From assembly GCA_900767465.1 (NCBI GenBank), contig CAAGAW010000020.1, positions 1-64,000 of the forward strand: DNA of 64,000 bases, in the 5' to 3' direction. This DNA comes from Clostridia bacterium (GTDB lineage: Bacteria; Bacillota; Clostridia; Christensenellales; Pumilibacteraceae). Positions 8,688 to 16,547 of the stretch are shown here, in pieces. Under the pieces are notes generated by a model. The model saw only the letters and a list, made by a program, of their open reading frames with translations. It was not told the DNA's origin and ran no database searches. The position numbers were made by a program, and so were the translations under genes. Numbering within the stretch: the stretch's first letter is position 1; each line of letters opens with the position of its first letter.

Positions 8688-9230
8688 TTAAAGCAGAGGT
8701 ATCGTTTCGAGGAATACGATATCGTGACGACGCGCCGCCTCACCTTCGGCAAGCACGGCGGCTTTTACCACGACGGTACCACCCGCCTTTTCGACGAGCG
8801 CCTCGAGTCCCTTAAGAGATCCGCCGGTAGAAATTACGTCGTCCACGATTCCTACGCGTTTGCCCTTTAAGAGCGCGGCGTCGTGAGCGGACAGATAAAG
8901 CGTTTGCTCGCCGCCGGTGGTTATGGACTGAACGGTAACGCTGATTCCGTCCTGCATGTAGAGTTTGAGGCTTTTACGCGCGACGGCGTAAAGTTTCTGG
9001 TTGAGTTCGCGCGCGACGACGTGAGTGAGTTGCAGTCCTTTGCTTTCGGCGGTGATTATCACTTCCGGGTTTCTGGACGCTATACGCTTTGCGATTTCCT
9101 TACCGCAGTATTCGGTAAGATCCTGATTTCCGTGAAGATTAAAAAACGCGATCTTTACGCCCGAAGGAAGCGCGAGTACGGGTAAATCTTCTTTTCTTCC
9201 GCAAATGTCGATGGTGTAAGTTTCAGCCAT
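8688..9230 (-). CDS. Purine-type phosphoribosyltransferase
   Basis: 180 residues. The PRPP-binding motif is VGIVDDVISTGGS near residue 130-142, the type I phosphoribosyltransferase signature, and TAESKG near residue 60 is the pyrophosphate loop. Size and layout fit adenine or xanthine phosphoribosyltransferase, which salvages free bases to nucleotides; the sequence alone does not settle the base. AAGGAG precedes the ATG. It heads an operon with the glycosyltransferase and is divergent from the marR-like gene, sharing a 220 bp intergenic region. Confidence 0.82.
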   Translation of the reverse strand: MAETYTIDICGRKEDLPVLALPSGVKIAFFNLHGNQDLTEYCGKEIAKRIASRNPEVIITAESKGLQLTHVVARELNQKLYAVARKSLKLYMQDGISVTVQSITTGGEQTLYLSAHDAALLKGKRVGIVDDVISTGGSLKGLEALVEKAGGTVVVKAAVLAEGEAARRHDIVFLETIPLL

Positions 9231-9292
9231 AATTATTTCTCCTTTTCGGTACGACCGATTTCAGATGACGATTATCACAAGGTCACTGTTTT

Positions 9293-9321
9293 ATTATACC
9301 CCTTTACGCGTTTTTAGTCAA
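9293..9321 (-). promoter_or_regulatory. Promoter of phosphoribosyltransferase operon
   Basis: TTGACT (9316-9321), 17 bp, TATAAT (9293-9298) on the minus strand. Confidence 0.7.
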
Positions 9322-9327
9322 TACTTT

Positions 9328-9362
9328 AAGTCCTGTTTTAATAAAATAAGTCCCGGTTTAAG
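9328..9362 (+). repeat. Two direct repeats upstream of the marR-like promoter
   Basis: AAGTCCTGTTTTAAT (9328-9342) and AAGTCCCGGTTTAAG (9348-9362) recur with a 20 bp period, close to two helical turns, directly before the -35 box. They could be sites for a tandem-binding regulator. Confidence 0.4.
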
Positions 9363-9416
9363 TTGACAACGGCGGACGGAAAGGTTATAATTATATAAGT
9401 ATCCGCCGATTGTCAA
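9363..9416 (+). promoter_or_regulatory. marR-like promoter embedded in an inverted repeat
   Basis: TTGACA (9363-9368), 17 bp, TATAAT (9386-9391), full consensus. The -35 box is part of TTGACAACGGCGGA (9363-9376), which recurs inverted as TCCGCCGATTGTCAA (9402-9416) just past the start site. Arms flanking the promoter suggest a repressor, perhaps the MarR-type product itself, blocking RNA polymerase. Confidence 0.6.
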
Positions 9417-9447
9417 AATCGGACGTTCGGCAAACGGAGGCTAAGTC

Positions 9448-9870
9448 ACGCAAACGATAGCGGACAACTTAATACAACTTCGGCTCGCAACGAGACTTCT
9501 TTGCATGTGCGAAGGCGACGGCGGCGTGAAAAAAAGTACGCTTTCGCTTAAAACGAAACTGCTGTTCCTGATCGAACGGGGGCTTTCTTCGCGCGAAATA
9601 CTGAGCGCGCTCGCAATCGCAAAAACGAACCTTGCCGCGCTGACGAAAGAACTCGCCTCCGAAGGACTTATCGAAAAAACGCGCGACGCACGCGACCGGC
9701 GGGAAAAAAGGTACTCTCTCACACCGGAAGGCGAGCGATGTTTACGCCTGAGAAAAGAAGCGATAGAAGCAAACTTTTCGGAAGCGGCGGGCGGAAAGGA
9801 AAAAGAAGCGGGCGATCTTATCCGAAAACTCGTTATTCTGCTCGGCTCGGACGGCGACTCCTCCGAGTAA
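9448..9870 (+). CDS. MarR-like winged-helix regulator with no ordinary start codon
   Basis: Winged helix-turn-helix: KLLFLIERGLSSREILSAL, then recognition helix KTNLAALTKELASEGLIEKT and wing DARDRREKRYSLTPEGE, as in MarR. The only ATG (9505) has no ribosome binding site. The frame is open upstream to a TAA and codes for a plausible first helix (TIADNLIQLRLATRLL). A strong GGAGG (9436-9440) is spaced correctly for ACG at 9448. Translation may use this rare ACG, the start may be lost, or the base may be a sequencing error. With ACG the protein has 140 residues, normal for MarR. It precedes cysE-cysS. Confidence 0.6.
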   Translation, partial: TQTIADNLIQLRLATRLLCMCEGDGGVKKSTLSLKTKLLFLIERGLSSREILSALAIAKTNLAALTKELASEGLIEKTRDARDRREKRYSLTPEGERCLRLRKEAIEANFSEAAGGKEKEAGDLIRKLVILLGSDGDSSE

Positions 9871-9913
9871 CCGCAACGAAACTACGGACGTATATATTTA
9901 AATCGGGTGTATT

Positions 9914-10582
9914 ATGTTTTCCAGAATAAAGAAAGATCTTAAAGCGGTGCTTCGGTACGACCCCGCGGCGAGAAACAAACTCGAAGTTATACTCACGTAC
10001 AGCGGTTTTCACGCGCTCGTGATGTATCGTTTCGCGCATTTTATGTATCTGCACAACTACAAACTCGTGGCACGGCTCGTGTCGCAGTTCGCGAAATTCC
10101 TGACGGGTATAGAGATTCACCCGGGGGCAAAAATAGGTAGCGGGGTGTTTATCGATCACGGCGAGGGCGTGGTTATCGGCGAAACCGCCGAAGTCGGCAA
10201 CAACGTCGTTTTGTATCAGGGCGTAACGCTGGGCGGCACCGGAAAGGACCGCGGCAAACGCCACCCGACCATCGAGGACGGGGTTATGATAAGCGCGGGG
10301 GCAAAAATACTCGGTCCTTTCACCGTGGGCAAAAACGCGAAAATCGGCGCGGGGTCGATAGTTCTTAAGCCCGTTCCGGCAAACGCTACGGTGGTCGGCG
10401 TCCCCGGGCGCGTAGTCAAACTGAACGGCGTACGCGTGGACGACCTCGATCAGAATCTCCCAGACCCCGTATCCGACGAACTCAACAAACTCAACGCGCG
10501 CGTGGACGCGCTTTACGCGATGCTTGCGGCAAAAAACGCCGCGGCTTACGACGAACTTAACGGAGGCAACGAAAATGCTTAA
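9914..10582 (+). CDS. cysE: Serine O-acetyltransferase
   Basis: 222 residues, the short bacterial form. It acetylates L-serine with acetyl-CoA, the first step of cysteine synthesis. The left-handed beta-helix is visible as hexapeptide repeats from about residue 75 to 170, including VIGETAEVGNNV, LGGTGKDRGKRHP and IGAGSIV. The characteristic His is in FIDHGEG near residue 80. A linker and lysine/asparagine-rich tail follow. It overlaps cysS by 8 bp, so the two are translated together, a common Clostridia pairing that links cysteine synthesis to charging of its tRNA. No O-acetylserine sulfhydrylase lies in the window. Confidence 0.93.
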   Translation: MFSRIKKDLKAVLRYDPAARNKLEVILTYSGFHALVMYRFAHFMYLHNYKLVARLVSQFAKFLTGIEIHPGAKIGSGVFIDHGEGVVIGETAEVGNNVVLYQGVTLGGTGKDRGKRHPTIEDGVMISAGAKILGPFTVGKNAKIGAGSIVLKPVPANATVVGVPGRVVKLNGVRVDDLDQNLPDPVSDELNKLNARVDALYAMLAAKNAAAYDELNGGNENA

Positions 10583-11960
10583 ACTTTACAACACCCTCTC
10601 CCGCGAAAAGGAAGAATTCAGACCGGTCGGCAAAGTCGTTACGATGTATTCGTGCGGACCTACCGTTTATAACTACGCGCACATCGGCAACCTGCGCACG
10701 TACGTGTTTATGGACCTCGTACGCAGGGTTCTTCGCTACGACGGATACAAACTCAAAGGCGTTATGAACATCACGGACGTCGGTCACCTTCTCTCCGACG
10801 GCGACGAGGGCGAGGACAAAATGGAAATCGCCGCGAAAAAACAGCAAAAGTCCCCGTACGAAATCGCCGCTTATTACACCGACGTTTTCTTTAAGGACAT
10901 TGCCGCGCTCAATATCGGCAAACCGGAAATCATCGCAAAGGCGACCGATCACATCGACGACATGATCGATTACGTCGTTAAACTCGTCGAAAAAGGCTAC
11001 GGTTACGAGACGAGCGACGGTATTTATTTCGATATCTCGAAATTCCCCGAATACGGCAAACTCAGCCGCCTCAGTCTCGACGATCAGATCGCGGGCGCGC
11101 GCGTTGAAGTAAACGGCGAAAAACGCCACCCCGCCGACTTCGCGCTGTGGAAAAAGGCTCCGAAAGAACATATTATGCAATGGCCGTCGCCGTGGGGCAT
11201 GGGCTATCCCGGCTGGCACATCGAGTGTTCGACGATGAGCCGCAAATACCTCGGTTCGCTTATTGACATTCATTCGGGAGGCGTGGATCATATTCCCGTT
11301 CACCACGAAAACGAAATCGCGCAGTCCGAGGCTCTTGAAGGGCATAAGACGGTAAACGTATGGATGCACGGCGAATTTATGCTGGTCGACGGCGGTAAAA
11401 TGAGCAAATCGCTTGGTAACACCTACACTATCGCCCAGCTCGAAGAAATGGGATACTCGCCGCTCGCGTTCCGCTATTTCTGCCTCAATACTCACTACCG
11501 CAAAAAGCTCAACTTCACCTTCGAGGGACTCAAAGCCGCACAGGTCGCGTACGAAAGATTGCTTAACGCGCTTTACGAACACAAGGTAAGTCCCGCCGCG
11601 ACCGACCCTGCGATTATCGACAAATACCGCGCCGAATTTACCGACGCGATAAACGACGATATCAACGTTCCGCTCGCGCTCGGCGTGGTGTGGACGATGC
11701 TTAAAGAGGCTCCGTCCAAGGATATTTATGCGCTCGCGCTCGACTTTGATAAGGTTTTGGGGTTGTCGCTCGATAAGGCTAAACCCGCCGAAAAACCCGC
11801 AATCGAAGTTCCCGACGACATAAAAGCGATCGCCGACGAGCGTTTCGAGGCGAGAAAAGCCAAAAACTGGGCGGAAAGCGACCGTCTGCGCGACGTACTC
11901 GCCCAAAAAGGTTACGCCGTCCTCGACTCGAAAGACGGCTACCGTCTGGAAAAGAAATAA
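10575..11960 (+). CDS. cysS: Cysteinyl-tRNA synthetase
   Basis: 461 residues, standard for the class I enzyme that charges tRNA-Cys in the cytoplasm. The HIGH-type motif is in CGPTVYNYAHIGN and KMSKS in GGKMSKSLGN near residue 270. Zinc ligands are the Cys in CGPT, the Cys in WHIECS and the His and Glu in HHENEIAQSE, which ensure cysteine specificity. The start at 10575 is chosen over an in-frame ATG 51 bp upstream because GGAGG lies eight bases before it. It is translationally coupled to cysE and followed after 3 bp by a HAD phosphatase. Confidence 0.97.
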   Translation: MLKLYNTLSREKEEFRPVGKVVTMYSCGPTVYNYAHIGNLRTYVFMDLVRRVLRYDGYKLKGVMNITDVGHLLSDGDEGEDKMEIAAKKQQKSPYEIAAYYTDVFFKDIAALNIGKPEIIAKATDHIDDMIDYVVKLVEKGYGYETSDGIYFDISKFPEYGKLSRLSLDDQIAGARVEVNGEKRHPADFALWKKAPKEHIMQWPSPWGMGYPGWHIECSTMSRKYLGSLIDIHSGGVDHIPVHHENEIAQSEALEGHKTVNVWMHGEFMLVDGGKMSKSLGNTYTIAQLEEMGYSPLAFRYFCLNTHYRKKLNFTFEGLKAAQVAYERLLNALYEHKVSPAATDPAIIDKYRAEFTDAINDDINVPLALGVVWTMLKEAPSKDIYALALDFDKVLGLSLDKAKPAEKPAIEVPDDIKAIADERFEARKAKNWAESDRLRDVLAQKGYAVLDSKDGYRLEKK

Positions 11961-11963
11961 AAA

Positions 11964-12644
11964 ATGAATCCGAAGATAATTTTTTTCGACGTTGACGGAA
12001 CGCTTATCGACTTTTCGGTTTATGCGACGCACTTTTTGGAGCGCGCGTGCGCCCGTCACGGACTGCCGTTTTCGCAAGAACTCGTCCGCTCGCTTCTCGA
12101 AACCAACGACGAACTTTGGCAGGAGATCGAAAAAGGCACGCTTACCCGCGACGAACTGCATCGGATAAGGTTTTCGGTCGCGTTCGGGAAAGTCGGTATA
12201 ACACCCGCTCGTCCCGACGTTATCGAAGCCGAGTTCCGCAAAGAAATTTTCGACGCCGCCGACGCGTTCGACGGAGCAAAAGAAACGCTCGGATATCTTG
12301 CGGAAAAATACACGCTTTGCGTGGCAAGCAACGCGCCGCTCGATCAGCAGACTTCCCGACTGAAAAAAGCGGGGCTTCTCTCCTACTTTACCCGCGTTTT
12401 CACTTCCGGCGAACTCGGTTCGGACAAGCCGAGCAAAGAATTCTGGGACAAGATCTTTTCGCGTCTTGGCGATATAAAGCCGTGCGAAACGGTGCTTGTG
12501 GGCGATTCGCCTACGGCGGACCTATCCGGCGGAAACGCTTACGGAATAAAGACGTGCTGGTTCAACGACGGCGGAAAGCGCAAAGAACGTTATCCGTGCG
12601 ATTACGAGATTCATAACCTGCGCGAACTGAAAAAACTGTTTTGA
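11964..12644 (+). CDS. HAD-superfamily hydrolase, YjjG/phosphoglycolate phosphatase-like
   Basis: 226 residues. Motif I is FFDVDGTL with the nucleophile Asp at residue 9; motif III is the Lys in SDKPSKEFW near 155; motif IV is LVGDSPTADL near 182. The helical cap between motifs I and II is of the C1 type, as in nucleotide 5'-phosphatases (YjjG) and phosphoglycolate phosphatase. The substrate cannot be read from sequence; house-cleaning of damaged or non-canonical phosphates is typical. It is last in the marR-cysE-cysS unit, 3 bp after cysS. Confidence 0.85.
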   Translation: MNPKIIFFDVDGTLIDFSVYATHFLERACARHGLPFSQELVRSLLETNDELWQEIEKGTLTRDELHRIRFSVAFGKVGITPARPDVIEAEFRKEIFDAADAFDGAKETLGYLAEKYTLCVASNAPLDQQTSRLKKAGLLSYFTRVFTSGELGSDKPSKEFWDKIFSRLGDIKPCETVLVGDSPTADLSGGNAYGIKTCWFNDGGKRKERYPCDYEIHNLRELKKLF

Positions 12645-12650
12645 TACGAT

Positions 12651-12680
12651 AAAAGGACGATCTTGCGGTCGTCCTTTTTG
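12651..12680. terminator. Terminator between convergent genes
   Basis: AAAAGGACGA pairs with TCGTCCTTTT around an 8-9 nt loop, followed by T. It ends the cys operon and probably also the protease gene on the other strand. Confidence 0.85.
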
Positions 12681-12704
12681 TATGATTATCGATTTTTACT
12701 TATT

Positions 12705-14330
12705 CTATCCGAGCGTAATCGTTATTGTTTTTTCTTCGCCGCCGCGGGTAACGACGAGTACGATTTTATCGCCGGCGTCGGCGTACGTCATATAGTCCGA
12801 AAGTTGGAAGTTGCGGGTTAATACGAGCGCGTCGGTTGAACCGCGGACGGATTTCGCGACTCCCGACGAATCGGTAAGAAGCGCGGAAACGATTACGTCG
12901 CCGACGGCAAGGTCGCTCGAAGCGGCGGCCGAGCCGTCGCTAATTTCGTTTACGGTTATCGTTTCGGTGAGCGTAATCGTTCCCGTAGCGGAATCGTAGC
13001 GATTGCTCGTTTCGCCTGCCGTCGTAGAGATTCCGAGAAGGAGTTTATTATACCGCGAATCGGCGGACGAAACCGTACTCTCGTGACGGATAACGTTGTC
13101 CGCAACGCCGCGCACGATATTTGCGGGGATTGCGTAAGAGATATTGTCGATTTGCGACGAGGACGTTTTGGCGTTGACGAGACCTATAAGGTTACCCGAC
13201 GCGTCGTAAAGCCCGCCGCCGCTGTTGCCGGCGTTGATTGCGGTATCGACGCGCATTACGCGAAAACGCGCGGTCGCAGTGGAATCGGTAATGCTTTCCA
13301 TATAGATATACTCCGAGTCCACCGACAGCGTGCCCGTGGTAGCCGAAAATCCCGAACCGCTCGGATTGCCGATCGCGATCGCTTTCTGCCCGAGGCTGAG
13401 ACGATCGGAATCGACTACCGTCGCCGCGGCGATCGAATGGGTGTCCTTTTTGCCCGAAAAATCGACTTTAAGAACTGCAACGTCCGCGTCCGCGCTGCCG
13501 CCCACGAATTCTGCCTCGACATAGCCGCTCGCGAGCGTTGAGTCGGTGAGCGACGGATACTTTGCGTTTTTCGCGGTGGTTACCGTCGGATATTCGCCGT
13601 ACAGACAAACGCCGAGTTTGGTCGCGCGTTTACTCACCGAATCCGAACTGTACACGACGTGGTAGTTGGTAACTATATACGCCGTGCCGCTGCTTTCGTC
13701 GTACGAGTAGATCGCGCCCGCACCCGCGCCTATCGTGGTGTAATTGCCGTAGACTGCGGATCCGAACATGCCGCCGCTCATTCCGACCTGCTTTTGCGCC
13801 GTAAATTCGCCGAAAACGATCACCGACGAACATAACGCTTTACTTACCGCCGCAACGCCGCCGTCGTATCCGTAAGCGGAAGCCGCCGCGTCGTAGGCGG
13901 TAAGAAATTCGAGATACGTGCCGGTATACTCGCCCGACTCCGACCACTGTTTCCACTTGTCGTACAGATAATCGACCGCGTCCGTTCCGTTTTTGCCGTC
14001 CGCGCCTTTAAGACTTGCAAGCCACTCTTTCTGCGTGCCGGTAAAACCGTTTTTCACGGCGATATCGTAGGCGTTGTCGTCCGCGTCCAGACCGTCCTGC
14101 CCTTTAAGTCCGGCAAGCCACTCCGCCTCGGTACCGGTAAACCCGTTCTTTACGGCGACGTCGTAAGCGGAATCGCCTTTAAGGCTTTCGACCCACTCGG
14201 CCTCCGTTCCGACGAAACCGTTTCTTACGGCGACGTCGTAAGCCGAATTTCCGCCGCACGCCGCAAGCGGAAGAACCGCCATACACACGCACACTGCCGC
14301 CGTCGCTATCTTTAATGCAAGTTTTTTCAT
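12705..14330 (-). CDS. HtrA/DegP-like serine protease lipoprotein with N-terminal repeats and PDZ-like domain
   Basis: 541 residues. Lipoprotein signal with Cys25 (LAAC). Residues 29-110 hold three copies of a 24-26 residue repeat with the core AYDVAVKNGFTGTEAEW, a module known from cell-surface and phage tail proteins. The trypsin-like domain (about 155-420) has the triad H224 (TNYHVV), D283 (DVAVLKV) and S370 (GNSGGG). A PDZ-like domain ends the protein. HtrA proteases degrade or refold misfolded proteins outside the membrane. HtrA proteins are usually held by one membrane helix; this one is lipid-anchored, with the repeats as a spacer. It is monocistronic. Confidence 0.88.
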   Translation of the reverse strand: MKKLALKIATAAVCVCMAVLPLAACGGNSAYDVAVRNGFVGTEAEWVESLKGDSAYDVAVKNGFTGTEAEWLAGLKGQDGLDADDNAYDIAVKNGFTGTQKEWLASLKGADGKNGTDAVDYLYDKWKQWSESGEYTGTYLEFLTAYDAAASAYGYDGGVAAVSKALCSSVIVFGEFTAQKQVGMSGGMFGSAVYGNYTTIGAGAGAIYSYDESSGTAYIVTNYHVVYSSDSVSKRATKLGVCLYGEYPTVTTAKNAKYPSLTDSTLASGYVEAEFVGGSADADVAVLKVDFSGKKDTHSIAAATVVDSDRLSLGQKAIAIGNPSGSGFSATTGTLSVDSEYIYMESITDSTATARFRVMRVDTAINAGNSGGGLYDASGNLIGLVNAKTSSSQIDNISYAIPANIVRGVADNVIRHESTVSSADSRYNKLLLGISTTAGETSNRYDSATGTITLTETITVNEISDGSAAASSDLAVGDVIVSALLTDSSGVAKSVRGSTDALVLTRNFQLSDYMTYADAGDKIVLVVTRGGEEKTITITLG

Positions 14331-14473
14331 ATACGTACTCCCGTTTTCGCGACGCGGGGTGTCATACCTATCTGCCGCCGAGCGCCCGAATCTCGTTTTT
14401 CTTGATTATATTGTAGTATGCGCAAGTTAAAATAAAGTTAAAAAACGGCGACTTTTTCAAAAAATTATAAACG

Positions 14474-14506
14474 AAAACCCCGGCGGAACGCGTCCGTCGG
14501 GGTTTA
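14474..14506 (-). terminator. Terminator of the sugar ABC ATPase gene
   Basis: Stem of AAACCCCGACGGA against TCCGCCGGGGTTT with T-rich flank on the minus strand, just after the stop codon at 14524. Confidence 0.75.
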
Positions 14507-14523
14507 GTCGATTTTTGAGTTAA

Positions 14524-16413
14524 TTACGCGCGGGTGATAAGTTCGGGCTTGATAGCGAACTTGATCTTATCGCCGATGTTGAGTTTGGGCGTACCGGGAA
14601 CGATCGCGGTGAAGTACGGATCCACTCCGTCCACGCGAGCGTAGATGACGGTGTTGTCGCCGAGAACGTCCGCGTCCTCGACAACGCCGGCAACGACCTG
14701 TTTCGGATTGAGCGAAACTGCCTCTTTCGAGCAATCCATTCCGTTATAACCGAGCGTAAGAACGTACTCGCCGTTGTCGTACTTGCCGCCCTCGTTTGGA
14801 AGAACGAGTTTGGTTTTGCCGAACGAAACGGTTGCGTAGTTGGTTTCGGGTTTAACTACGACGCGAGCAGCAACGGTGTTGGGGGTCATAGCGCGGAACG
14901 CAATAAGTTTCTCGCCGGTAACGACGTCGAAGAGCATAACGTCCGCGGGATTGACGTAGTAAACGAGTTTGTCTTTTGCTTTGAGTTCGGTGTCGATAGC
15001 GTCTTTCGCGACGAGGAAAGTATTCTTGCCCTTGACTGCCGAGTAAACGGCGGTAAAGCGCGGGAACGCCTCGGTGAAGTCGACGACCGCTTTGATCTCG
15101 CCGTCGCCTTCCTGCTTTTCGAGTCTGAGCGCGTCGGGCGCGATGCCGACTTTGACGGTTTTGCCGACAACCGAAGGATCGGTGAGTTTCGCCTTGACTT
15201 CGGCGGGAAGCGCGATAACGGTGTTGCCGAACGCGACTTTGAGACCCGCTTCGTCTTCGGTAAGTTCCGCGTCGATCATGTTGTACTTGGGAACGCCCAT
15301 GATCGTAAGTTCGGTTTTGTTATCGAAGAAATGAAGGTGATGAGCGTCGATAGCGAGTTTGACGTCCTCGCCCGCCTTGATCGCGCAACGAGCGTCGATA
15401 CGGGCGACCGTGTAATCTTCCTTGCCGCTTACGTCCATATACAGGAAGGTCTCGTTGCCGAGTTTTTCCATAACATCGACATGAGCGTTGATAACGGTGT
15501 TGGGGGACGACGAAATAAAGATTTCTTCGTCGTGAATATCCTCGGGACGAACGCCGAGCGTGATTTCCTGACCGATGTAACTCTCGTCGATGAGGCGTTT
15601 TGCCTTCTCTTCGGGGATCTCGATCTTATTGTCGCCGAACGACGCATACATCTTGCCGTTTTCGCGGCTGAGTACGGCGTGTTCGAAGAAGTTCATCTGG
15701 GGCGAGCCGAGGAAGGACGCCGTGAACTTATTCTCGGGGCTGTCGTAAAGGAACTGCGGGGTATCGACCTGCTGAACGATACCGTCCTTCATAACGACGA
15801 TTCGGGTACCCATCGTCATTGCTTCGGTCTGGTCGTGGGTAACGTAAATGAACGTCGTAGCAAGTTTGTGGTGAAGTTTGGTGATCTCGGTACGCATCTG
15901 AACGCGGAGTTTCGCGTCGAGGTTCGAGAGAGGCTCGTCGAGAAGGAATACTTTGGGTTCGCGGACGATCGCACGACCGAGCGCAACACGCTGACGCTGA
16001 CCGCCGGACAAAGCCTTGGGTTTACGAGAAAGAAGCTGGGTGATTCCGAGAATCGAAGCCGCCTCTTTTACGCGGTCGTCGATTTCTTTTGCCGCCATCT
16101 TGCGGAGGCGGAGACCGAACGCCATGTTCTCGTATACGGTCATGTGGGGATAAAGCGCGTAGTTCTGGAAAACCATCGCGATATCTCTGTCTTTCGGCTC
16201 GACGTCGTTTACGAGTCTGCCGTCGATGTAAAGCTCGCCCGCGGATATCTCTTCGAGTCCCGCGATCATACGAAGCGTAGTCGATTTACCGCAGCCCGAA
16301 GGACCTACGAAAACGATGAACTCCTTGTCGTCTATCTCAAGGTTAAAATCGCTTACCGCCTTAACGTTGCCGGGATAAATCTTGTAGATGTGTCTCAGTG
16401 ATAAACTTGCCAT
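14524..16413 (-). CDS. msmK: CUT1 sugar ABC transporter ATPase (MsmK/UgpC type), unusually long
   Basis: 629 residues; MsmK-type ATPases normally have 360-380. The nucleotide-binding domain (1-235) is canonical: Walker A GPSGCGKST (38-46), signature LSGGQRQR, Walker B VFLLDEPLSNLD, then the H-loop in YVTHDQTEAM. A MalK-like regulatory domain (about 236-365) follows, then some 260 further residues that look like two or three more TOBE/OB-type beta modules (for example KTVKVGIAPDALRL and EYVLTLGYNGMDCS). No permease genes adjoin it. In Gram-positives one MsmK serves several sugar importers, so it probably energises the ATPase-less importer at 34.1-37.8 kb. Its own promoter and terminator make it a single-gene unit. 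Confidence 0.88.
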   Translation of the reverse strand: MASLSLRHIYKIYPGNVKAVSDFNLEIDDKEFIVFVGPSGCGKSTTLRMIAGLEEISAGELYIDGRLVNDVEPKDRDIAMVFQNYALYPHMTVYENMAFGLRLRKMAAKEIDDRVKEAASILGITQLLSRKPKALSGGQRQRVALGRAIVREPKVFLLDEPLSNLDAKLRVQMRTEITKLHHKLATTFIYVTHDQTEAMTMGTRIVVMKDGIVQQVDTPQFLYDSPENKFTASFLGSPQMNFFEHAVLSRENGKMYASFGDNKIEIPEEKAKRLIDESYIGQEITLGVRPEDIHDEEIFISSSPNTVINAHVDVMEKLGNETFLYMDVSGKEDYTVARIDARCAIKAGEDVKLAIDAHHLHFFDNKTELTIMGVPKYNMIDAELTEDEAGLKVAFGNTVIALPAEVKAKLTDPSVVGKTVKVGIAPDALRLEKQEGDGEIKAVVDFTEAFPRFTAVYSAVKGKNTFLVAKDAIDTELKAKDKLVYYVNPADVMLFDVVTGEKLIAFRAMTPNTVAARVVVKPETNYATVSFGKTKLVLPNEGGKYDNGEYVLTLGYNGMDCSKEAVSLNPKQVVAGVVEDADVLGDNTVIYARVDGVDPYFTAIVPGTPKLNIGDKIKFAIKPELITRA

Positions 16414-16448
16414 AATCCACTCCTTATTTGATTTATTGTCTTGGTGTT

Positions 16449-16478
16449 ATTATACTACATCGCGGGGTAAAGTATCAA
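16449..16478 (-). promoter_or_regulatory. Promoter of the sugar ABC ATPase gene
   Basis: TTGATA (16473-16478), 18 bp, TATAAT (16449-16454) on the minus strand. Confidence 0.6.
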
Positions 16479-16547
16479 CCTCATTTTGCATAAATTTTAA
16501 GTTGTAAATTGTGCAAAATGTCGCCTAAAGTTACGCGCCGCGTGAAT

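Noticed and set aside
9505..9870. MarR-like gene starting at the ATG at 9505
   Set aside because: This start has no ribosome binding site and removes the first helix, while the open frame and GGAGG lie upstream.
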